The notes under the pieces: model-generated | The model's database searches: none | Seen by the model: only the letters and a program-made list of their open reading frames with translations | What the model was told of the DNA's origin: nothing | In this document: positions 9,170 to 16,979 of the stretch, piece after piece | Layout: each line of letters starts with the position of its first letter | How positions within the stretch are numbered: the first letter of the stretch is position 1 | Assembly (NCBI GenBank): GCA_965261105.1 | Contig: CBDHCM010000006.1 | Span: 3,596,001-3,660,000 of the forward strand | DNA length: 64,000 bases | Direction of reading: 5' to 3' | Source of the DNA: Aldehydirespirator sp965261105 | GTDB lineage: Bacteria; Actinomycetota; Acidimicrobiia; Acidimicrobiales; Aldehydirespiratoraceae | Translations under genes and position numbers: made by a program

Positions 9170-11002
9170 TCAGCCGGCGGCGGGGAGGGCGAATCCGGTG
9201 CCGTTGTGGGCGACGCCGAGGTTGGCGAGGCGAACGAGGTTGACGGCGGCGGCTCTGTTGGTGAGCCACAGGTGGTTGGCGGCGACGCCGCGGTAGGGGA
9301 CGCGTCTGGCTTTGCCCCGTGCGAGCCAGGCGATGGAGCGTTCGACCATGGGCCGGTGCCGGCGGTAGGCGGCCTGGGTCAGCGGCTGCCGCCAGCGGGC
9401 CTTGTTGGCGCGGCGGTGGGCCTCGTGGGCGTCCACGGCGACGCTGCGGCCCCGCTGTGAGGTGGTGCAGCGCGCTCTGAGCGGGCAGCCGTCGCAGAGC
9501 CTGCCGAAACGGGCCGCGCCCGACGTGACGGGCCTGGTGTGCCCGGCGGGGCAGGTCACGGTCTGCGCGTCGGTGTCGATGCCGAAGTCCTCTCGGGTGA
9601 AGCCCCCCGCTATCGGCGGGCGGCGCTCGATGGGCTTGATGGCGGTGTCCCATCCGGCGTCTGTGAACGACTCGAGCGCCTCGCCCGACGCGTACGCGGA
9701 GTCCGCCAGCACCAACCAGCCCCCGTCGTCGCCGGTGTCGGTGTCGCCAGTGTCGCCGGTGTCGGTGTCGGTGTCGTCGGTGTCGGTGTCGGTGGTGTCG
9801 GTGTCGGTGTCGTCGGTGTCGGTGGTGTCGGTGTCGGTGTCGTCGCTGTCGGTGTGGTCGTGGCCGCTGCCGGTGTGGCCGCTGCCGGTGTGGTCGCTGC
9901 CGGTGTGGCCGTGGCCGGTGTGGTCGTGGCCGCTGCCGGTGTGGTCGCTGCCGGTGTCGCTGCCGGTGTGGCCGCTGCCGGTGTGGTCGTGGCCGGTGTC
10001 GGTGTCGTCGTGGCCGGTGTCGGTGTGGTGGGTGGGGTCGGTGTTGAGGAGCCGGGCGCCGACTCTGGCGTCGGAGGCGTCGGCTGCGGTGAGCTCTGCG
10101 GCGGTGATGATGCCGGTGTCGGGCTCCGCGACGATGTGGGCCTTGTAGCCGTCGCGGCGCGCAGAGCGGGTCTTGTGTGCGTGGCGGGCCTCGGGGTCCA
10201 CGGTGGAGATCACCCGGCCCGCGGCTGTGCGGCGCGCGATGCGCCGGCGCCCCGGCACCTCGGGGTCGGCCTCGACGTCTTGGCCGGCCACCGCGGCCAG
10301 CAGCGCCGCCGCGTCGGCCTGTTCGTCTGTGAGTTCGAGGCCCGCCGTCTCAGCGAGCACCGCGCAGGCGTCTGTGACCAGTTCGTCTATGAGCCAGGCC
10401 CGCTCCCCGGGGTCAGACCAGTCACATGACGGCTTGGCCCCCAGGCCATAGTCGAGCATCAGCTCCAGGCCCGCCGTCTCAGCGATCAACCGCCGACAGC
10501 GCCGTATCTGCGCGGCGATCATCGTGTAGGTGTCCTGCGTCGCCACCGCGTCATACAGCACCGTGGAGTCCAACGCCCGCCGCCGGCTCCCCGCCAGCGC
10601 CCCGCAGGACCCCGCCAGATCCCGCACCGCGTCAAAGACCCGCTGCGGGCGGCCGCTGACGCGCAGCCTGTGCCGCCACAGCGACAACACGCTGTAATGG
10701 AACCCCGCATCGTCCACCGACAGGCCCGCAGCGGCCTTCCAGCGCAGATCACACCGCAGCCGCTCAACAGCCTCACGGTCAGAGCACCCCTCCAGCGCCT
10801 GCAACACCAGCACCGTCGCTATCACCGAACCCGGCACCGAAGGCCGGCCCCGACCCCCGAACAAGTCAGCGAACAACCCGTCGGGAAACAGCCTCAGACG
10901 GTTCTCGGCCAAAAACCGGTAAACCGACCCCACCCGCACCAGACCCCCGCACAAGCCCAACACGTCCAACAACTCCCGATCCGGCTTCTCAGTACCCTGC
11001 AT
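9170..11002 (-). CDS. IS1182-family transposase with Asp/Thr/His/Gly-rich insert
   Basis: From ATG 11002 (MQGTEKPDRELLDVLG; a further ATG lies at 11029) this is a DDE transposase of about 610 residues. It has the N-terminal DUF772-like region (FLAENRLRLFPDGLFADLFG), the first acidic residue in RALDSTVLYDAVATQD, the second in VLADSAYASGEAL, a cysteine cluster (CPAGHTRPV, CDGCPLRARC), and VERSIAWLARGKARRVPYRG near the C-terminus with the likely catalytic Glu. About 105 residues of low complexity (repeats of HTGSGHDH and DTDTTDTDD) lie between the KAHIVAEPDTG block and the second Asp, where relatives have a short linker. The frame is intact, so the enzyme may be active. Confidence 0.9.
   Translation of the reverse strand: MQGTEKPDRELLDVLGLCGGLVRVGSVYRFLAENRLRLFPDGLFADLFGGRGRPSVPGSVIATVLVLQALEGCSDREAVERLRCDLRWKAAAGLSVDDAGFHYSVLSLWRHRLRVSGRPQRVFDAVRDLAGSCGALAGSRRRALDSTVLYDAVATQDTYTMIAAQIRRCRRLIAETAGLELMLDYGLGAKPSCDWSDPGERAWLIDELVTDACAVLAETAGLELTDEQADAAALLAAVAGQDVEADPEVPGRRRIARRTAAGRVISTVDPEARHAHKTRSARRDGYKAHIVAEPDTGIITAAELTAADASDARVGARLLNTDPTHHTDTGHDDTDTGHDHTGSGHTGSDTGSDHTGSGHDHTGHGHTGSDHTGSGHTGSGHDHTDSDDTDTDTTDTDDTDTDTTDTDTDDTDTDTGDTGDTDTGDDGGWLVLADSAYASGEALESFTDAGWDTAIKPIERRPPIAGGFTREDFGIDTDAQTVTCPAGHTRPVTSGAARFGRLCDGCPLRARCTTSQRGRSVAVDAHEAHRRANKARWRQPLTQAAYRRHRPMVERSIAWLARGKARRVPYRGVAANHLWLTNRAAAVNLVRLANLGVAHNGTGFALPAAG
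9735..10045. repeat. Degenerate GTGTCG / GTGTGGTC microsatellite inside the transposase gene
   Basis: The plus strand is a mosaic of GTGTCGGTGTCG and CCGGTGTGGTCGTGG units that encodes the Asp/Thr/His-rich insert of the transposase on the other strand. All unit changes keep the frame open, which suggests either selection or very recent expansion. Confidence 0.9.
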
Positions 11003-11072
11003 ACCTACAATTCTCGCACACCCGCCCAACGAACGCGAGCACCCCGAACCGGATTACTCAACAGTCTCCTAG

Positions 11073-11146
11073 GCAAGGCACGCCAACTCTTCGGCAACGA
11101 CTTGAACCCGCTCCTCGATGAACTAACCCAAGCCCTAGCCGCATGA
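11073..11146 (+). pseudogene. hsdR: Displaced 3' end of hsdR
   Basis: These codons read KARQLFGNDLNPLLDELTQ and on to a TGA at 11144-11146. They are the original C-terminus of HsdR, cut off by the IS element. The stop overlaps the hsdS ATG (ATGA at 11143-11146), showing that hsdR and hsdS were translationally coupled before the insertion. Confidence 0.9.
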
Positions 11147-12455
11147 GAAGCAGATTCCCTCCCGGGTGGGCGGCAGCGACGATTGGCGACGTCTTTGAGA
11201 TCGTTGGAGGTTCCACTCCACGAACGGGCAACCCGGACTACTGGGACGGCGACATTCCATGGCTGACACCAGACGACTTGTCCACACACCAAGGCGTGCT
11301 GGTCTCCAGCGGACGCCGATCCATCACGGAGGCGGGATTCGCATCTACGTCAACGCACATGCTTCCCAAGAACTCCATCCTCTTCTCGTCGCGTGCACCC
11401 ATCGGCTACACGGCGGTCGCAGCCAACCCGCTCTGCACGAATCAAGGCTTCAAGAGCCTGATACCGCCAGCTGGCGTCGAATCACGGTACGTCTACTGGT
11501 ATCTGCGTCATGCGACTCCGACCATTCGTGAACTAGGTAGCGGCACGACCTTCAGGGAGCTGTCGAAGAAGCGAATGAACGCGGTGCCCTTTGTCTTGGC
11601 ACCCACAGCTGAGCAGGGCCGGATTGTCACTGCCATCGAAGAACACTCTTCCCGCCTCGACGCCGTTGACAACGCCCTAACTGCCGCCCAGCGGAGGCTC
11701 GATGCGCTGCTGCAATCCGCCTTGAGATCCTCATGTGAGGGATCGTGGGCGACGAGGCCGCTCTCTGACATCATCAAGTCGCTCAAGAACGGCGTATTCG
11801 TGTCTCGGCCAACCGCGAAGCCTCCCGGATATCCGATCTACCGATCAGTGCAGTTCGGCCCTTGCAGCTCCGTGTCGACGACATCCGTTACGCCAGTCCC
11901 GTTCCAGATGGTGCCAGTGCCTACGCTGTCGAGGCCGGAGACGTTCTATTCACGCGATACAGCGGCAACCCCAACTATGTCGGCGCCGCTGCCGTCGTTC
12001 TACCGGACGGAGTTGGAGTACTTCATCCGGACAAGCTGATCCGCGTCATCGTTGATCGAGACAGGGTCCTGCCCGAGTGGATCGCTGCATATGTGACCGC
12101 CGGCACGGGTAGGCGTGAGGTCGAGCAGCGACTGAAGACCACGGCCGGCCAAGTCGGTATCTCCGGGTCTCAGCTCAGAACTGTCCCCATTGCCGTACCG
12201 CCGATCAGCTACCAGCAGCAGGCAGTCGACAAAATCGCCGCAGTTCTTGCAGAACGGGAGCGACTGCGTCAGACGCTCTCCGCCGTAGAGGTGAGAGTGG
12301 AGGCACTTCGACGATCGATCCTGTCGGAGGCGTTTGCGGGCCAGCTGGTCCCACAAGATCCGAGCGACGAGCACGCATCTCTCCTACTGGAGCGCATCGC
12401 AGCATCTCGGTCGACCAAGCCGAATTGTTGCGCGTCCGCTCGCCAAATGTCCTAG
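11143..12455 (+). pseudogene. hsdS: Type I restriction specificity subunit (HsdS), frameshifted
   Basis: The frame from ATG 11143 gives a first target-recognition domain (RFPPGWAAATIGDVFEIVGG, then IPWLTPDDLS) and the central helix (SSRLDAVDNALTAAQRRLDALLQ). It then loses similarity at about 11838 and stops at 12039. The second half continues in another frame (ISAVRPLQLRVDDIRYASPV, then VLFTRYSGNPNYVGAA) to the conserved distal helix (LRRSILSEAFAGQLVPQDPSDE), ending at 12455. Joining the frames at 11838 needs one extra base, so a 1-bp deletion or a sequencing error is the simplest cause. HsdS chooses the DNA target for both methylation and cleavage; if the shift is real, the system is probably silent. 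Confidence 0.85.
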
Positions 12456-12480
12456 GCGAACAGCGATCCGCTGGAGCCGG

Positions 12481-12825
12481 TTACTCAGTTGCTTTCGGGT
12501 GGCCCAAGCTCACCTGTGTCAGCCACACCGTTGTCTTCTTGTCGTCGATGCAGTACCAGATCCGGCCCGATCCGGTGACCTCGTACTGCCACTGCTCCAT
12601 CTCCACGCCATTGATGCGGCCTACACGAGGCGGGCCCTTCAGCCGATGCTGCCTGCCGCGGCGTCGGCGCGGCCCAGCGGTAAGCGCCTCCCACGTCGCC
12701 CGCGCGCTCGAGGGCGACTCGCGGCAGAGGTGCTCCCACCCCTTCGCGGACGCATTGTCCTCGAAACGGACGTCCCATTCGCCGGGCCGCGGCGGAGGAG
12801 CGACGCGATCGCGCCGGCGCGGCAT
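12481..12825 (-). CDS. RelE/ParE-like toxin
   Basis: A 114-residue basic protein. After RPGEWDVRFEDNASAKGWE comes a helical part, then LKGPPRVGRINGVEMEQWQYEV and GRIWYCIDDKKTTVWLT, the strand pattern of RelE-superfamily toxins. It ends SLGHPKATE. It starts at ATG 12825, five bases after the stop of the antitoxin gene, so the two form an antitoxin-first operon. RelE relatives cleave mRNA at the ribosome and ParE relatives poison gyrase; which applies cannot be read here. A damaged second copy of this module lies at 26529-26913. Confidence 0.7.
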   Translation of the reverse strand: MPRRRDRVAPPPRPGEWDVRFEDNASAKGWEHLCRESPSSARATWEALTAGPRRRRGRQHRLKGPPRVGRINGVEMEQWQYEVTGSGRIWYCIDDKKTTVWLTQVSLGHPKATE

Positions 12826-12830
12826 TGGGT

Positions 12831-13196
12831 CTAGACGACGGGTCTTGGTACGCGCTCGCCGTACGCCAACCGCGGCCCTGTGAGCCGCTTCGCGAGTTCG
12901 GGATCCAAGTAGATCTCCGCTGTCACCCGCCACTCCCGCAGTGCCTGCTCGACGGGCGCGAGATCGTCGGTCTCGGCCGCCTCCGCCATGAGCTGGGACA
13001 TCTCCTCGGCGAAGAGCCTCCGGTCGCACTCGGGCAGGACATCCACCCACGGCCACTCACGTTCGAGATCGTCGCCGTCTGCGCCGCCGAAGCCGTCGGC
13101 GACTGACAGCGGATCCTCGTGACTGCTCACGTCGGGAGCATAGTCCTGCTCCGCTTGCCGGATCTGAGCGGTTCCGGTGGCAGCCTTCCCAGTCAT
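12831..13196 (-). CDS. Antitoxin of the RelE-like module (DUF6247-like)
   Basis: A 121-residue acidic protein starting at ATG 13196, with AAGGAG six bases upstream deciding the start. The N-terminal half is disordered-looking (RQAEQDYAPDVSSHEDP). The C-terminal half (LAPVEQALREWRVTAEIYLD, then PELAKRL) resembles the C-terminal region of DUF6247 proteins. Position directly upstream of a RelE-like toxin gives the antitoxin role. An AT-rich stretch at 13235-13315 is the likely promoter. Confidence 0.65.
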   Translation of the reverse strand: MTGKAATGTAQIRQAEQDYAPDVSSHEDPLSVADGFGGADGDDLEREWPWVDVLPECDRRLFAEEMSQLMAEAAETDDLAPVEQALREWRVTAEIYLDPELAKRLTGPRLAYGERVPRPVV

Positions 13197-13387
13197 CAAG
13201 TCTCCTTCCGATCCCGGCATCCCGCGCCCTATGGGATTCAATACATCGTCAACGGAAGATCGTATCAAGCCACCATCTATATCCTACTACATTCTGATAG
13301 TTAGAGTATTGTCATGGAAATTGGCCTTGCTTCAGGGCGTTTCCGGTGGGCGGCTTGGGCGGCGGCCCAGACCCGTTTCGCGAGGCT

Positions 13388-13495
13388 CCACGACAGCCGA
13401 ACAGAGCGGCGTGCAGGCCCAAGGGGCTGGTAGAACGCTCGAAGGCCCGCCGAAGCGAACCTTCGCCCAGCCACCGAAGCGGCTGGGGGGATATG
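13388..13495 (-). ncRNA. Candidate structured RNA or hairpin repeat, copy A
   Basis: Read on the minus strand, it begins CATATCCCCCCAG. A hairpin with a 9-bp stem (CCCAGCCGC pairing with GTGGCTGGG) closes a UUCG loop. A second stem follows (CGAAGG with CCTTCG, itself containing CGC-UUCG-GCG), then TTCTACCAG, then a third imperfect stem (CACG...CGTG). Copy B at 24788-24900 has the same order of parts, with different but still pairing bases in stems 2 and 3. The 13310-13815 stretch holds no convincing gene. A regulatory RNA, a transposon-derived RNA or a palindromic repeat are all possible. Confidence 0.4.
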
Positions 13496-13815
13496 GCGAC
13501 ACAATATCTCACACCTGTGACAATCCATCAAGGACCAGCGCCGGGAGATCCGATCGTGACCGACGTTCCGAAAGCGGTAGTGCAAACAGAGGGAGCCTTC
13601 GCGTAAACGAGGGGAGCGGGGTGGTTGAGGTCCCTGAGCAGTGGTCGAGGCCCTGCTGGAATCGGTGATTGAGACATCAACGATCCAGGAGGGCCCCGAG
13701 GCGCTCGCGGTCTACGGAATCGCCCCGTCGTCCCAGTAGCGCGAGCCTCAGAGCGTGCCGCGTGCTTCGGAGTGTCGCCTCCAGGCATGGGCCCGGCCGG
13801 TCGCGACGGGGATTC

Positions 13816-14175
13816 CTAGGTGAGCCACCACTGCCAGGAGCTCCCCTCGACCGGCGGAGACTCCAGGAACGCTCCGAGCGCTGCGATGAGATTGCCCGGA
13901 TAGGCCCGAGACGCTCGGTTGAACCGTCGCGGGATCGTGAAGACCAGGCCGCAGTGGTCCCGCGCCTCGCTCGCCCAACCGGCCGCCAACGACGAGAAGT
14001 CTCCGATGTTCTCCGTGACGATCACCTGATCGGCAGCGCAGGCATACTCGAACAGACCGCGGTCCGAGCATCCCCGCAGCTCCGGTTCGACCGCCACCGC
14101 CACCACATCGTGGCCGGACGCCACAAGCGCCTCGGCCACAGCCGGGGCGTGCATCTCGTCGAGCAGCAGCCTCAC
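13816..14175 (-). CDS. DUF5615 PIN-like toxin
   Basis: A 119-residue protein starting at GTG 14175 (VRLLLDEMHAPAVAEAL). The early acidic pair LDEM, the block VVAVAVEPELRGCSDRGLFEYA, and VIVTENIGDF with the second acidic site are the hallmarks of DUF5615, a PIN-like fold of predicted ribonucleases. The start overlaps the antitoxin stop by four bases (GTGA), giving strict coupling. It ends SSWQWWLT. Confidence 0.8.
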   Translation of the reverse strand: MRLLLDEMHAPAVAEALVASGHDVVAVAVEPELRGCSDRGLFEYACAADQVIVTENIGDFSSLAAGWASEARDHCGLVFTIPRRFNRASRAYPGNLIAALGAFLESPPVEGSSWQWWLT

Positions 14176-14594
14176 TTCTCGAGCAGGGCCCGCTGACGCC
14201 TCCAAGCCGCTTCGGCCTCGTCCGCGGCCCGGCGACGCTCGTCCAACTCCGCGTCGATCTCCTCGGTGTAATCGGCGTAGTAGGCCATAGCCGCATCGAC
14301 CATCGACGGCGTCATCCCCAACAGCTCGGCCGCTCTGGCCCGCCGCTGCCCGACAGGCACGTCGCCCCCGACTATCGAGCCGATGACGTCGGCCACCTCG
14401 GGCCCGCCCGCCAGCACGGCACGCCTGCCGGTCGGGCCCTCCCGGAAGACGATCGCCGAATGGGCCTCCATCCTCAGCCCCTCGTCTATGAGCCTCTCCG
14501 CAAGCGTGGAGACACCGACCCGGCGCCTCCGGGCGCTGTCCTTGAGCCGCCTGTGCACCGGCTCCGTCGAGAACCGGATCGAGACAACAGCCAT
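14172..14594 (-). CDS. Ribbon-helix-helix antitoxin with DUF433-like C-terminus
   Basis: 140 residues. The N-terminus (VVSIRFSTEPVHRRLKDSAR) is a ribbon-helix-helix DNA-binding segment. The middle (ELLGMTPSMVDAAMAYYADY) resembles DUF433-type antitoxins paired with DUF5615 toxins, and the end is a charged helix. ATG 14594 lies six bases after a TACACT hexamer, and a 17-base perfect palindrome covers this promoter, so self-repression is expected. Confidence 0.8.
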   Translation of the reverse strand: MAVVSIRFSTEPVHRRLKDSARRRRVGVSTLAERLIDEGLRMEAHSAIVFREGPTGRRAVLAGGPEVADVIGSIVGGDVPVGQRRARAAELLGMTPSMVDAAMAYYADYTEEIDAELDERRRAADEAEAAWRRQRALLEK

Positions 14595-14610
14595 GACTAC
14601 AGTGTAGTCA
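14594..14610 (-). promoter_or_regulatory. Leaderless promoter and palindromic operator of the RHH/DUF5615 module
   Basis: TGACTACAGTGTAGTCA is a perfect 8+1+8 palindrome. On the minus strand the -10-like TACACT (14606-14601) is inside it and is followed by six bases and the antitoxin ATG. A repressor bound here would block transcription directly. Confidence 0.75.
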
Positions 14611-14727
14611 CGGGTCGCCGGCCATCAACCCGCTCACGCCGCCCTCAACCTCGACCGGATCACCGGGGAGCCTCCGGGCTAGATTCCGGTCACGCGCTCG
14701 GCGCAGCACCGAAGCCGCGTCCTGGTG

Positions 14728-14745
14728 GTATCAGTCTGATACTAT
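14728..14745 (+). promoter_or_regulatory. Palindromic operator overlapping the -10 of the Phd/Doc-like module
   Basis: GTATCAGTCTGATAC (14728-14742) is a perfect 7+1+7 palindrome. TACTAT (14740-14745) overlaps its right end and lies six bases before ATG 14752, so transcript and coding start probably coincide. Confidence 0.75.
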
Positions 14746-14751
14746 TCGTGG

Positions 14752-14955
14752 ATGGCGATGACGCTCAGACTGACCGAGGAGGAGCAGGATGCTCTGCGAC
14801 GGCGGGCCGCGCTCGAGGGCACGTCCATGCAGGAGGCAGCCCGACGGGCGGTGCGCGAGTACGTCGCCCGGTCCGACCATCGCGACCGGGTGGCAGCCGC
14901 CGCCGAACTCATCATGCAACGTCACGCCGTCGCGCTGCAGCGGCTGGGCGAGTGA
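14752..14955 (+). CDS. Ribbon-helix-helix antitoxin of a Doc toxin
   Basis: 67 residues. TLRLTEEEQDALRRRAALEG and TSMQEAARRAVREYVA form a ribbon-helix-helix DNA-binding domain, followed by a short toxin-binding tail (ELIMQRHAVALQRLGE). The stop overlaps the toxin start (GTGA). No Shine-Dalgarno is seen; the ATG is placed as a leaderless start. Confidence 0.85.
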   Translation: MAMTLRLTEEEQDALRRRAALEGTSMQEAARRAVREYVARSDHRDRVAAAAELIMQRHAVALQRLGE

Positions 14956-15389
14956 GCCACGGCGTCGAGTACCTGGACACAGAGGATCTCTTGGAGCTCG
15001 CTCGCCGGTTGCTCGGCGAGCCTCTGCCGCTTCGCGATCTGGGCCTGCTCGGCGCGGCAGCGGCGCGGCCGCAGGCGTCGGCGTTCGGCGAGGACGCGTA
15101 TCCGGACGTCTGGACCAAGGCCGCCGCGCTGCTGCACTCGGTTGTCAACGACCATCCGCTAGTCGACGGCAACAAGAGGCTCGGCTGGCTCGCCGCGGCT
15201 GTCTTCTCGGAGCTCAACGACGCCGGCGTGACCGCAGCTGGCAACCATGCCGTCTATGACCTGGTCACAGCCGTCGCGGCGAGCGATCTGAGCGTCGACG
15301 ACATCGCAATGGCGCTCCGGCTCATGCGCCAGCGGGCGACTCCACCGGGATCGGCGTCCGATGACCGAGGCCAGGCCGAACAGCCGTGA
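14952..15389 (+). CDS. doc: Doc-type toxin (Fic fold)
   Basis: 145 residues starting at GTG 14952 (VSHGVEYLDTEDLLELAR). The Fic/Doc motif HPLVDGNKRLGWLA lies near residue 65, with the catalytic His and the DGNKR loop of Doc. Doc relatives phosphorylate EF-Tu and block translation. Upstream ASAFGEDAYPDVWTKAAALLHSV is the usual conserved block. It is the third toxin-antitoxin module between hsdS and hsdM. Confidence 0.9.
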   Translation: MSHGVEYLDTEDLLELARRLLGEPLPLRDLGLLGAAAARPQASAFGEDAYPDVWTKAAALLHSVVNDHPLVDGNKRLGWLAAAVFSELNDAGVTAAGNHAVYDLVTAVAASDLSVDDIAMALRLMRQRATPPGSASDDRGQAEQP

Positions 15390-15430
15390 AACCCCACGCC
15401 ACAGCGGTGCCTGCAGCGTAGCGTGAGGTG

Positions 15431-16903
15431 ATGCCGGGCCACGACCCCAAGGCGCTCGTGCAGAGGCTGTGGGACTTCTGCGATGTGCTGCGCGACGACG
15501 GGCTGTCGTACGGCGACTACCTGGAGCAGCTCACGTACCTGCTGTTCCTGAAGATGTCCGACGAGCAGCATGAGCTACTGGGCGGTGAGCGGGTCGTGCC
15601 CATCGAGTACGACTGGCAGTCGCTGCTGAGCCGGTCGGGGGCAGCGCTCGAAGCCCACTACAGCGAGATCCTCTCGGAGTTGGGGGCAGGCGACGACATG
15701 TTGGGCGTGGTCTTCCTCAAGGCCCGCAACCGGATCCAGACTCCGGCCAAGCTGGAGCAGCTCATCAAGGACTTCATCGACAAGCACGAGTGGCTGAGCT
15801 ACGACGCCGACCTCAAGGGCGCCGCCTATGAGGGCCTGATCGAGAAGACCGCTCAGGAGGGCGCCCGCGGAGCGGGCCAGTACTTCACGCCGAGGGGGCT
15901 TATCTCGGCCATCGTCGATGTGATGCTCCCCCGGCCGGACCATCGCATCTGCGACCCGGCCTGCGGCACCGGCGGCTTCTTCTTGGGCGCCTACCGGTCG
16001 ATCATCGAGCGCTTCACGCCCCTGGAGCCCGACCAGGTGGCCCACCTGCGCTCCGGGGCGTTCACCGGCTGGGAGATTGCGGACCTGCCGGCCCGGCTGT
16101 GCGCCATGAACCTGCTGCTGCACGGCATCGAGAGCCCCGAGTCCGACTCACCCATCTATGTGGACGACGCCCTGCGCGCCGACCCCGGCCAGCGCTTCGA
16201 CATGGTGCTGACCAACCCTCCGTTCGGCCGGTCGTCGTCGGACAGCTACGAGCGAGAGGACTTCTGGGCCACCACCCGCAACAAGCAGCTCAACTTCGTA
16301 CAGCACGTGGTCGGCCTGCTCAAAGTAGGCGGCACCGCAGCGGTGGTAGTGCCCGACAACGTCCTCTTCGAGGCCGGAGCAGGCGAGACGATCCGCCGCC
16401 GCCTGCTCCACGACTGCGAAGTCCACACCCTGCTACGCCTGCCGACGGGCATCTTCTATGCCCAGGGCGTGAAGGCCAACGTGCTGTTCTTCCGCCGCCG
16501 CGAGGGCGCCGAGCAGGCCTGGACCAGAGAGCTATGGGTCTACGACCTGCGCACCAACAAGCACTTCACCCTCAAGCAGAACCCCCTGAGGCGGGCCGAC
16601 CTAGACGACTTCGTAACCTGCTACAACCCCGCCGACCGCCATCAGCGCCAAGAGTCCGAACGCTTCAAGCGCTACACCCACGAAGACCTCATCGCCCGCG
16701 ACAAGGTAAGCCTCGACCTCTTCTGGCTCCGCGACGACAGCCTAGAAGACATCGACAACCTCCCACCCCCAGCCGTCCTAGCCGCCGAGATAGCCGAAGA
16801 CCTCCAATCCGCCCTAACCGAAATCCAAGCCCTCACCGAGGCTCTCGCTGCCTCAGTCGTCCAGCACTCCAACCCCAACACCCGAACACATCCTGGAGGC
16901 TGA
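15431..16903 (+). CDS. hsdM: Type I restriction-modification methyltransferase subunit (HsdM)
   Basis: 490 residues starting at ATG 15431 (GTG 15428 is also possible), just after GAGGTG. The N-terminal helical domain (LVQRLWDFCDVLRDDGLSYG) is followed by ARGAGQYFTPRGLI, the SAM motif DPACGTGGFFLGAY near residue 175 and catalytic NPPFGRS near 261, the normal layout of an N6-adenine methyltransferase. It needs HsdS for specificity, and the only nearby hsdS is frameshifted. It is separated from hsdS by about 3 kb of toxin-antitoxin modules. Confidence 0.93.
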   Translation: MPGHDPKALVQRLWDFCDVLRDDGLSYGDYLEQLTYLLFLKMSDEQHELLGGERVVPIEYDWQSLLSRSGAALEAHYSEILSELGAGDDMLGVVFLKARNRIQTPAKLEQLIKDFIDKHEWLSYDADLKGAAYEGLIEKTAQEGARGAGQYFTPRGLISAIVDVMLPRPDHRICDPACGTGGFFLGAYRSIIERFTPLEPDQVAHLRSGAFTGWEIADLPARLCAMNLLLHGIESPESDSPIYVDDALRADPGQRFDMVLTNPPFGRSSSDSYEREDFWATTRNKQLNFVQHVVGLLKVGGTAAVVVPDNVLFEAGAGETIRRRLLHDCEVHTLLRLPTGIFYAQGVKANVLFFRRREGAEQAWTRELWVYDLRTNKHFTLKQNPLRRADLDDFVTCYNPADRHQRQESERFKRYTHEDLIARDKVSLDLFWLRDDSLEDIDNLPPPAVLAAEIAEDLQSALTEIQALTEALAASVVQHSNPNTRTHPGG

Positions 16904-16979
16904 GGCCTGTCGTACCCGATGCATAACCTGCGGACTGGTGAGTACCCTGTGGATAACCGGGCGACGAAGGGGGGTGGCC

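Larger units (their letters stand above)
9041..11072. mobile_element. IS1182-like insertion sequence with CTAG target duplication
   Basis: The element spans 9045-11068 (2024 bp). It is bounded by a direct CTAG at 9041-9044 and 11069-11072. Its ends are inverted repeats: the left end reads GAGACTGTTGAGCAACCGG, and the right end, read inward, GAGACTGTTGAGTAATCCGG. Removing the element and one CTAG restores the hsdR frame as GGT GGC CTA GGC AAG GCA CGC (GGLGKAR), then QLFGNDLNPLLDEL, and a stop that overlaps the hsdS start. This proves the insertion point. It carries one transposase gene on the minus strand. Confidence 0.95.

Noticed and set aside
11830..11870. Programmed frameshifting in hsdS
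   Set aside because: No slippery run or downstream structure is evident at the junction, and type I specificity genes are not known to use it.
13600..13720. Partly repeated GAGGTCCCTGAGCAGTGG / GAGGCCCTGCTGG with ATTGAGAC, suggestive of a CRISPR repeat
   Set aside because: Only one imperfect pair, no regular spacing and no cas genes.
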